DNA of 64,000 nucleotides from Madurella fahalii (taxonomy: Eukaryota > Ascomycota > Sordariomycetes > Sordariales), in NCBI GenBank assembly GCA_029876055.1, contig CM056874.1, positions 2,852,001 through 2,916,000 of the forward strand, read 5' to 3'. Positions 56,501-64,000 of this stretch are shown one piece after another. A program made the position numbers and the translations under genes. Each line of letters opens with the position of its first letter. The first letter of the stretch is position 1. The notes under the pieces are model-generated. The model searched no databases. It saw nothing but the letters and a program-made list of their open reading frames with translations, and was not told the origin of the DNA.

Positions 56501-57107
56501 TCTAGCCCGACAGTAAGTTCCACCCCCGATTCCAGTGTCCCAGAATATTATCATAATACTTATATATGCGTCTGAATCTCAGGACTCTCTAAGTTATTTA
56601 TAGTCTTCACCGCATACAATATTCTAACATCTCGTACATATCTAGCGAACGATTCGATCGGATCGCTTGTTCCGCTTCCTCAGCGAGACGAATATAGAAA
56701 CAGATAAATTGGAAGAGATATCGCTACAAAATTTTGGTCGCAATTAGCACTAAAGTTCAGGTATCTATCCTTCTACCATTTCTGCTACGGCATAATTAGT
56801 ATCGAAGAGAGACAACAGTGATATATAAGGAGACGTGTATATAATCGGCTCAGTTTTCTCTAAATAGATAAAGAAGAGAGGCGATAGGCCTATAAGTGTC
56901 TTTATACTTTTGCTGGTACACCTATATTCCACCATCGCATTCCTCGACGCTCGTATATCTGAGCATCTCCGCCGGACGTTCTTTTATATATCTATAATAG
57001 CACTGATATCGTGATCACCGCACTCTCTGTAAGCCTCTCTACTCTCTCTCTGACTTGACTACGGACTTGAGGAAATCAAAAAAGTTATTAACCGAATAAC
57101 GTATTTT
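56501..57107. other. AT-rich, RIP-like spacer
   Basis: No frame recognised; rich in TATA, CTATA and TCGC words. Confidence 0.35.
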
Positions 57108-57139
57108 ATAAGCGAGCGACGCATATAAGCGAGCGACGC
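57108..57139. repeat. Pogo-like terminal repeat motif, second site
   Basis: Two units ATAAGCGAGCGACGC at 57108-57122 and 57125-57139, again 17 bases apart, matching 32257-32289 except for GGCGC changed to GACGC in both units (G to A, as RIP would give). Orientation is the same as at 32257. No transposase adjoins. Confidence 0.6.
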
Positions 57140-57244
57140 ACTTTTCAACGCAATGCGCCTGTAAAGGGGGTTGTTCTGGGAACACGTTGAGGGAGATGTC
57201 AAAAAGGGTTATGTGTCAAAAGGGTCAGGAAGCTGGATCCTGGA

Positions 57245-57800
57245 TCTGCAAAACACGAACCCGGATCAGTGTGATCCGGATTAGTGTGACTCGGATAAGT
57301 GTGATCCGATCTCTCGGAGACCCGTCAACCCGGGTCTCCGTGGTCCAGGAAATTGGGAATAAGAAGGAAGTTCACCTCCGTTAGACAAGGAAGAAAACAA
57401 GACATCCTCAATTTCCATCCTGAATTTCCATCCTAAATTTAACTCCGAACGTTCAGAGGTGCTGTGCATCCGACATCTGCCACACCAACTAGTTGTCAAC
57501 AACCCTGGATTGGAGACAAAGGCGAACCTCCCTCTTATTCTTATTTCCTTGCATTGTACTACTGGGATCCAGATCCACGGATATGGGTCCGGGCGTATAG
57601 ATCTCAGTAATCTAGGCTCTCGGATCACACTTGATCACATCGGATTACAGTGATCCGGATCCACAGTTTCAGACCCAGGTTCCAGGCACAGGGATACGAA
57701 ACTGTCACATGAGCACAGATACTGATCACTGTAATCCGTATCCTCGGATCACGGTGATCCGCATCAGTGTCTGACCTAGTGTGATATGAGTGCCTTAGAT
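57245..57800. repeat. Inverted-repeat element built on GATCCGGATC-like words
   Basis: The left arm (about 57260-57325) has three imperfect 15-16-base units of the form AGTGTGATCCGGATT. The right arm (about 57610-57780) carries their inverse (GGATCACACTTGATCAC; CAGTGATCCGGATCC). About 300 bp of unrelated sequence lies between. This resembles a small non-autonomous element (MITE-like) or two decayed satellite blocks in inverted orientation. Confidence 0.5.
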
Positions 57801-57950
57801 CCGGTTCCATGGAACCAGATTTCAACATCTTAATCCTGTTTAAGACCAATCACATCAATTGCAATATATTAGCTTAGGGTTAGGGTTATAGCTTAGAGTT
57901 ATATATAGCTCTTTTTATTTTCTAAGCTTATATATCAACAGGTTACACTG

Positions 57951-58064
57951 CAGAGATCGCGCCAAGATAGGGAGCTAGGGAAAGCTGATTGTAGGTGCAT
58001 CAGATGATCTGGTACCTGTTAACAGGTGCTCCCAGCTGCAAGGATCTAGCACTCATTTCTAACA
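57951..58064 (-). repeat. LTR-like repeat, RIP-mutated copy
   Basis: Aligns with 58302-58419 with differences that are mostly C-to-T and G-to-A, this copy being the mutated one. On the minus strand it starts TGTTAGAAATGAGTGCTAG. TTAGGGTTAGGG and AT-rich sequence lie just to the left. Confidence 0.55.
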
Positions 58065-58301
58065 AGAATGCTCTCGCTTAAAATGAGTCAAATCACGACC
58101 GATATATCTCCAAGGCATTGAACTCCGGAAGCACAGAATCTTTAAGTGAACTCTTCTCTTAAGCCCGGCCAACATATCTTCATGTCCTTTCCCCCCAGAA
58201 GCTTTAAAACTTGTCCGCATGGCTCGCAGTATCAGATGAGGAGACTGTTATTGGAACTACAGTCTGTGGCTCTCCATCAACAAATTGGGCTTGTGGTTTT
58301 T

Positions 58302-58419
58302 CTGCAGAGATTGCGCCCGGGCAGGGAGCTGGGAAAAGCTGATCGTGGTTGCGTCAGGTGATCTTGGCGCCTGTTGACGGGTGCTCCCGGCTGCAAGGAT
58401 CCAGCCCTCATTTCCAACA
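58302..58419 (-). repeat. LTR-like repeat, less mutated copy
   Basis: On the minus strand this begins TGTTGGAAATGAGGGCTGG and extends about 120 bp to TCTGCAGA. TG start and shared boundary support an LTR-like unit; the two copies are in the same orientation about 350 bp apart, too close to flank a full retrotransposon. Confidence 0.55.
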
Positions 58420-59103
58420 ACTGTACAGGAGTACTTCTGTACTACACTAAGTAGCACGCAATTTATGGCCAGGACCTCTTGTCAACCATGTGCGGCTTTC
58501 TTGGCATGGTGATTTGAGAGGCTGGATTGCTTGGTTGTGTCAGACACGGTCAAATCTGGCTCGCCCCGTGGTTGCATGAGAATTTGCATCTTGTTTCGTC
58601 TGGATGTGGCTGGTCTGCAGTCAGGACCAGACAGCCCCCTTGTCGTTACCATCCAATTGCAGCATCGTCTCTTGCCCACCAAGCTGAAATGCGATTGTAA
58701 GCGCTGCGGTTAACTGGATCGTTGATTGAGTTGGGGGCCGAATATTTGATTCGCCCGGTTTCAGGCAGCTGTATTAACAGACACCATTTCTCAAATCCGA
58801 GCATCAAATCCGAGCGCTTCTGAAGACATGTCATCGACCGTCTCCACAAATTTTCTTCATAACCCTTCAAGCAAATCGCAGCTCGCATGAGACTAAGACC
58901 GGCAGCAGCGGGTCATTCGCTGTGCTTTTCTGGAAGACGTTTGAAACCTCGAGGCTTAAATATCAAGCCACGAGCCCGTTTAGACGAAACCAATCAAAAC
59001 GCCAACTTGGCATCGATCTCAGCATTGCAACCAAAAGACGACTACTCTACCATCAACCAACAATGTTTTGGACGAGAGCCTCACCAGAGTCTCAATCACA
59101 AGA
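58420..59103. other. Promoter region of the membrane protein gene
   Basis: Only short frames. The open frame into 59104 has no recognisable content. Confidence 0.35.
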
Positions 59104-59851
59104 TGTACGACCCCTCACCCTGCTCGCTGCATCGTTACGCTATTCCTAGTACTGACTGAGTCCGCAGTATCACAGCGCGCCTCAAGCGGTCACCGGCAGT
59201 GGCCATGGTCAAGATGGCTTACAGGTAGCCCAGTGGAGCTACGACCGTCATCAGCCTTCCACGGCCAAAGAAGGCTCGGAAAAGATTGAAGTCTACCAGA
59301 AGCAACTTCAAGATTATCAACAAAAGCGCGTCGGAACCCTGGCGAACATGAAGAAATCGACCTTTTGGCTCATACTAGGACTCGTGTCTATCATTATCAT
59401 CGGAGTTTCAGTCGGTGGTGCAGTTGGTGGCACGATGCAGGTTGCCGCGAACAACGGCAACAGCCAGTCTTCCGCCTCGACCAGCAGCCCACCAAGCTCC
59501 GCTACCACACTACCATCACCCACGAGGGACTGTCCCGATTCGGACGGAACCACCTTCAAGTCGGCGTACACACTTGGGTCTCAAGGAGCTGTGCCCGAGA
59601 CAGCCGGCCTCCACTTCGTGAAGCACTGTTCAACTGGCCACCCGGGCAATACAATTGCCTCCGGTTACGTTCAGTCATTCAATCACTGCATCGAACTGTG
59701 CGCTTCCTTGAACTTCTGGGCCAAGAATAGAAGGTGCGTATCGGTGGATTACAGATTCCAAGGCGCCAGGGAACCGAACAATTGTTGGGCACACAATTCA
59801 ACTACTGGCAGCAACGCTGAAAACGACATAGACTCAGCTATCTTGGTTTGA
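59104..59851 (+). CDS. Single-pass membrane protein with extracellular Cys-containing domain
   Basis: The intact frame from ATG 59348 gives 167 residues (MKKSTFWLILGLVSIIIIGV...). It starts with a TM segment, residues about 5-35 (FWLILGLVSIIIIGVSVGGA), a Ser/Thr/Pro-rich stalk, then an ectodomain with CPDSDGTTFKSAYTLG, HCIELCASLNFWAKNRRCVS and NNCWAHNSTTGSNAENDIDS, the pattern of PAN/apple-like fungal surface proteins. The same frame is open up to 59156 with cytosolic-type sequence (IEVYQKQLQDYQQKRVGTL). An ATG at 59104 (MYDPSPCSLHRYAIPS) precedes it one frame away, so the real start may be there with an indel. N- and C-terminal limits on the left are therefore uncertain. Confidence 0.55.
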
Positions 59852-59869
59852 TACTTGTGTCTTCTTGCC

Positions 59870-60653
59870 TGTGAGGGTAGATTGATCACCAATCGCCTAC
59901 TGGTTTCGACTCAAGGGAGGAACGTTCTTGTTTTTTCAGTTTATATGGAGCCTAGACGATCGGCTAGCGATGCGACCCTAAGAAATATAGGTCGACGAAA
60001 TCTGAGCGGTAGTGTGCACTACCCGTGCAGCCGTTCGCGAAGAAATTGAGCTCATTGTAGCGGGAGATTTTAACAGACATGAACCCCTATGGGGCGGAGA
60101 TGGTATCCATGAAAGTGAAGAGGGGATCCCAATCATAAATATGATGGAGGACCTTGGATTGCAGAACCTCCTTCTGAGGGGCACAATCACATCTGAGAGG
60201 AGAGGTCACGAGAGCACTATAGATCTCGTGCTGGCATCAGAATGCCTAGCTGAAGAGGTTATGAGCTGTGAGGTGTGGTCTGGAGAATATGGCTCTGATC
60301 ACCGAGCTATAGCCACGGAGTTCGATACAAGGGTCACGTCTGCGGAACCGGAGACGAGACTCCTCTTCAAGCATGCGAACTGGGAAGGGATGCGTAAGAC
60401 CGTCCAGGCGAGTCTGAAGGAGAGGAAGGGCACCCAGGGTCGTGTAAGGGTGAACAGTTCGGTGGCCGAGAGGGATACGATGAAGGATATGGTTGAGGGG
60501 GGCCGGACCCTGGGAATAGTATTCGCCCAAGGCAGGATGGGAAAGGAGTCGGCAACTGCTGGGAAAGCTTCCGGGAGCAGCCTGCCCATCGACAAGAAAC
60601 GCCACTCGGGATTGGGATCCAGGGGCCAGGTCAATCGGCGTTTACTGTATTGA
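59870..60653 (+). mobile_element. LINE (Tad1-like) endonuclease fragment
   Basis: First frame: STQGRNVLVFSVYMEP. After a frameshift near 60000 the second frame holds VAGDFNRHEPLWGGDGIHES, IDLVLASECLAEEVM and GSDHRAIATEFD. GDFNRH, the IDLVL strand and GSDHRAI are the apurinic-endonuclease (EEP) active-site blocks (Asp/Asn, Asp-His) of non-LTR retrotransposons. Trailing sequence to 60653 is open but not RT-like. The fragment lacks ORF1 and the reverse transcriptase, so it is inactive. Confidence 0.75.
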
Positions 60654-61642
60654 AGTGATAAGTTCTGATCTGTCGCCGCGGTGCTCGCTGCCGCTGCGAC
60701 GGTCATTGCTGACCTGCGAGAGCCAGCTATGTATTGCACCGGGGACGCTGAACATGGTCGCAGAGCACGAACGCATCGTGATCTTGGGCAGCGATGTGTT
60801 TTGCGAGGAGCACGGACAATTAATTGGTTGTTGGCATTTGGCAGCCGTGGTTGGCCTGCGATGCGGCATGGACAAGGGTGGGGAGACATCATCGCATCTG
60901 TGAATGCTCTTGGGAAACAGCCCAAGTATGAACCTACGTTGAGTTATGTATGGGGTAGTAATCGGGCAGGAATTAGGACCGCGCGTTCAAGTTGAGTGCG
61001 TCGTTGACTGTGACGGCGAGGCTTCCCTCTGGCGTCGTGCGGCTTTGGCGAGTTAAAGGTCTGCTTGGGGTCAACAGTCGAAGCCACTGGACCACTGACA
61101 AGATGGCGAATATCCTCACGTCAAATGAAAGCGGGGTTTCTCACTCGGATGAGGTCAAAGATTGAGATGTTTCCTTTTGATCGCTGTAGTGGAGCTGGGT
61201 CGATCTGGGCGACCCAGGAGGACAAGGGCTGCCGTCGAGAACGATTCCAGCTAAGATGATTAAGTCTTAGAGAACGACAACCGTCAACGTATGATACTTG
61301 CCAACTGCATTGTCGTGGGCGTGATCCTAAACCGAGGGGCTTTGTGTCTCATGTTGACATTTGGGTGCCGCGGTGAACTGAACTGTGACCATCAGCAATT
61401 CTGGCTTCCAGTCCAGTCTTCTAACTTCGCGTCAAGGATGGGGAAATAGACGCTTTTGAAGATCTGACGTTTGGGGAGTATCTTGAGCCTTGCTACTGCG
61501 CCTTCATGCTGTTCCCCCCTTTTTCAGCTTCGGTTGGTAATTACTCTTCAAAGACTGCGAGTGCGCCGGTAACTTTGCCGTAAAACGCTTGGCTGCAGAG
61601 AGACATTTTACGTATTGTAGTCAATCAAACCCTCTATTCACC
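60654..61642. other. Gene-poor region
   Basis: Short frames only. No further LINE domain, such as reverse transcriptase, could be recognised after the endonuclease fragment. Confidence 0.4.
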
Positions 61643-62434
61643 TCACACGGTGACGGTATGTACATACTTCACCTTACCCCCTTCAATCCTCAGCTCATGG
61701 CTATCCGGCAAACTCCCCAAAGAGTCAAACGAACACAGAATATCCACCGACCCGACCGTCTCATCAATCACATATCTCCTATTCCCGTTATTCTTCGCAC
61801 TTCCACCCCGCGGCAGCGACCTTCCACACGGATTCGTATACTGCGACCCCTCAACTCTTTCGCACTCTGGCCCCCACGCAATGCTATCTGCAGCCTGGGG
61901 GTCCGTCCACATATCAAGGTACGCATCCCCAAACTTCTTCAACAGCTCCCTACTCGGTCTCCCGGCTTCTGGGATGGGTCCCCAATTCTCTTTTTGAATG
62001 TACTCCAGCGTTTTCTTGGCGTTGAAGAACAATGATCCCGTGGTAGCAGCAATGGTATCGATCATGGTGATAGTGCTTGTATCGTTACCCGGATGGCGAA
62101 TTTGGGTAGCGAGGACGTAGGGCTTGGGACCGTCAGCAGAGATGATTAAGGTGTAGCTGGCGCAGGCAACCGTATCGGCAGTGGATCGGTTGAGGTCGAT
62201 CTTGAGGGGTTGGCTAAGGACTCCGTGATTAATGTCGGCTTCTTTGTTGTTCTCCTGGTAGGTGAAGTTGCTTGTGGAGAGCTTTAGACCGTCGATCTTG
62301 CCGCTGGATATAGCTGCTATGTAACTGTCGGCTGCTGCTAGGAGGCTCTCGCGGGTGCATTCAGCGAAAATTGGGACCGTCATGTAGGAGAGGGCGGCTA
62401 GGGTTACGCCCAACAGCGATTTTGAAGAGAACAT
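61643..62434 (-). CDS. Secreted protein with a DUF8021-like domain
   Basis: Intronless gene for 263 residues on the minus strand from ATG 62434. It starts with a signal peptide, MFSSKSLLGVTLAALSYMTV-PIFAE. The mature protein holds CTRESLLAAADSYIAAISSG, NFTYQENNKEADINHGVLSQ, PLKIDLNRSTADTVACASYT, then ENWGPIPEAGRPSRELLKKF and YVIDETVGSVDILCSFDSLG, ending PDSHELRIEGGKVKYVHTVT. That order is the fungal DUF8021-type secreted family, of unknown function. Four to six Cys could form disulfides. The gene is intact, in contrast to its neighbours. Confidence 0.75.
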   Translation of the reverse strand: MFSSKSLLGVTLAALSYMTVPIFAECTRESLLAAADSYIAAISSGKIDGLKLSTSNFTYQENNKEADINHGVLSQPLKIDLNRSTADTVACASYTLIISADGPKPYVLATQIRHPGNDTSTITMIDTIAATTGSLFFNAKKTLEYIQKENWGPIPEAGRPSRELLKKFGDAYLDMWTDPQAADSIAWGPECERVEGSQYTNPCGRSLPRGGSAKNNGNRRYVIDETVGSVDILCSFDSLGSLPDSHELRIEGGKVKYVHTVTV

Positions 62435-62843
62435 GATGATGCTTGGCGAAGCTTTCTTGGCTCGTGCTTGGCTGTGTGGTGGCGACCCTGAATCCAGCCC
62501 GGGAGTTGGGCGTTAATGTCCTTAAAGCCGTACTGCGTGGACGACGAGTGGAGCTCCGGGTACTAGACTTGCTCTTGATTGCCAATATAACCTGTATTGC
62601 GTACTTTAGCCAGGAGTAGTACTCATTACCGTCCGTACATCCCTAGAGACCTCAGATTGGTTAAGGCTTGACCGTTGAAACGACGGACAAAAGGATATTA
62701 GCCACATTGGACTTTAGGCAGCTTCCGCGTCCGTCCCGGCACTTGTGATGGGCCTCTGGTCTGTGGGGAATTCGGAGGACGTATTTGCCTTGTATAACAC
62801 AGTCTCGTCGTATTTACAGCCAGCTGACATTGCGATGACAGTA
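62435..62843. other. Promoter of the DUF8021-like gene and spacer
   Basis: No gene recognised. Confidence 0.35.
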
Positions 62844-63200
62844 TCAAACTGGGCACATTTGAATTTTAAAATCAATTCCCTCCTGAATAGCCTCGCAAGT
62901 CCCGAGTCTCCGCGCCATTTGAAAGCAGTGTGCGCCGCAATCTTTCAGCTCATATCTAAGCAGCTGGAGAGTCCAATCCGAGACCCATGTGGGAAAGCCG
63001 GCAGCAACTTCTCTGTACTTTCCATGAGCTCTAGCAAACACCCGCCAAACCGTCATGATCTTCTCAGTTGCTGCCCGGTGAATTCCTTGCGGTGTCCAGC
63101 CGTACTCGATACATAGTAACGTGCTTCCCCCAGTAGTTGTCGAGCGGGAGGAGGGCAAATGGTGAAGCGAAATCGATAATTCCCATGAACCGGAACTCAT
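62844..63200 (-). pseudogene. Relic of a HET-domain (heterokaryon incompatibility) protein, C-terminal part
   Basis: Minus-strand frame of 118 codons: GWTPQGIHRAATEKIMTVWR, FARAHGKYREVAAGFPTWVS and DWTLQLLRYELK. The FPTWVSDWT block is the LPSWVPDWT motif that follows the HET domain in these proteins. The HET domain itself (upstream, above 63200) is not recognised and the region there is AT-rich, so this is a truncated remnant. HET proteins control non-self recognition in fungi. Confidence 0.5.
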
Positions 63201-63674
63201 GCTTTGTCCCTTACCGAAAAATAGAAGAATATTAACAATATAGTTATTAAAGCTATCGACAAGGCCATTAATAAAACAATTAGCAAAATAATTAATCTCA
63301 AAATCGCAGAATCGGTTAAAGCCGCTAAGGCCGACGTAACTAAGAACTTTAGCAGCCTCGAAAGTTATCTAACGTCGGAGATTTCAATAACGATACGGCT
63401 AACAGTCTAGCCGCTGAAAACAACAACGCCCCAGAAAGAGCAGGTAAAGCCTATACTGAAGACTACGAAGGAGCCCGAAGCGCCCAGATTAACTAACAAG
63501 CGTAAGGTCCCTGACAACGGTTATAGTACTAGATTACCGTAGCTTAAAAAGAGGAATATTAGCGACACTAAAAATGTCAAAGCTAAGGTAAAGAAAGATA
63601 ATATAATCGCGTATAGAGTACTACTACAGTAGAAGCGCAGCTTAAGAAGAGAGCTCCGCTATTAGGTCTATTTA
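63201..63674. other. AT-rich RIP-like DNA
   Basis: Dense in AATTAGC, ATAAT and TAGC words. A + reading near 63240-63560 gives fragments such as SESVKAAKADVTKNFSSLES, perhaps an old transposon protein, but no family can be given. Confidence 0.35.
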
Positions 63675-63860
63675 TGTGACACTGTAGGGAGTGAAAAGGC
63701 GGCTCAGGAATAGAGCGTTGGTGGGAGAAAAGAAGAGAAAGTGTGCCTTGTTCTGATCCCAATATGTAGGAGACTTTGAGCGGTATATATACAAAAGAGA
63801 TCCCCTGCAGCTAACTGCGCTCTAACTCTTGGCAGTGGTAAACCCTTTCAGATCGCAACA
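63675..63860. repeat. 186-bp long terminal repeat, copy 2 (solo)
   Basis: Starts TGTGACACTGTAGGGAG, ends GATCGCAACA; end-to-end match with 45205-45390. This copy retains the CA end. Nothing like a tRNA primer-binding site or polyprotein follows in the remaining 140 bases. Confidence 0.7.
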
Positions 63861-64000
63861 ATTTAACCTCGAGTAAGGTAAAGATGACGATTACGAGAAA
63901 GCGATTTAGAGGCAGATTAACAACAATAGGGGAAGAAATTAACCTTTATAAAGTAAATAGTAACAACTAGATAGTTATCTTTCTCTTCGAAAGAAGAGCA
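63861..64000. other. AT-rich end of the window
   Basis: AT-rich DNA continuing past the LTR; no gene recognised. Confidence 0.3.

Noticed and set aside
56244..56516. 90-codon open frame over the minisatellite
   Set aside because: The unit is 16 bases, not a multiple of three; the frame is a low-complexity artefact.
57875..57895. Two TTAGGG units that could be telomeric repeats
   Set aside because: Only two copies, embedded in repeat-derived AT-rich DNA; too short to claim telomeric origin.
60655..60903. Plus-strand frame after the LINE endonuclease that might be reverse transcriptase
   Set aside because: No RT motif (such as FxDD) in any frame; cannot be supported.

Overview
The window is nuclear DNA of a filamentous ascomycete (Pezizomycotina, most likely Sordariomycetes). 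The evidence is short GT-AG introns of about 47-165 bp with CTAAC/CTGAC-like branch sites, fungal-only families (2OG-Fe(II) oxygenase of the fungal AlkB-like type, DUF4419, DUF6601-like, NLR/HET/STAND pieces) and tracts that look hit by RIP (repeat-induced point mutation). All calls come from reading the sequence and from remembered family features; no database search was run.

Left part (about 5.3-30.4 kb): conserved genes with mostly intact reading frames. In order these are a UCH-type ubiquitin hydrolase, a pirin, glutamate decarboxylase (4 exons), a peroxisomal 4-coumarate-CoA-ligase-like enzyme (6 exons, minus), a seven-exon AlkB-like 2OG dioxygenase, the mitochondrial F1-ATPase assembly factor ATP12 (minus), a 693-residue uncharacterised protein beside an NLR relic, an allantoate-permease-type MFS transporter (7 exons, minus) and an arrestin-like protein. 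Before them (0-4.7 kb) lie an edge-truncated gene, a decayed unknown gene and two broken protein-kinase-like genes.

Middle part (30-50 kb): a DUF4419 protein, a broken unknown gene, an orphan fungal STAND/NLR N-terminal domain, a small membrane protein, a frameshifted secreted-protein gene, a BTB/POZ-like protein and an FtsJ-like methyltransferase, separated by long gene-poor stretches with retroelement scraps and a 186-bp LTR.

Right part (50-64 kb): mostly a graveyard. A DUF6601-like membrane protein survives as a frame of roughly 300 codons whose stops are all TAG, next to a relic of a SesB-like esterase NLR N-terminus; both look RIP-inactivated. Then come a 16-bp minisatellite, an inverted-repeat element, pogo-like terminal repeats, two degenerate LTR copies, a one-pass membrane protein, a LINE endonuclease fragment, a DUF8021-like secreted protein, a HET-protein relic and the second copy of the 186-bp LTR.

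The recurring theme is accessory allorecognition or innate-immunity-type genes (kinase-like, NLR, STAND, HET) in several stages of decay, mixed with transposon debris, flanking a block of housekeeping genes. I found no convincing tRNA, rRNA or CRISPR, and no secondary-metabolite cluster.
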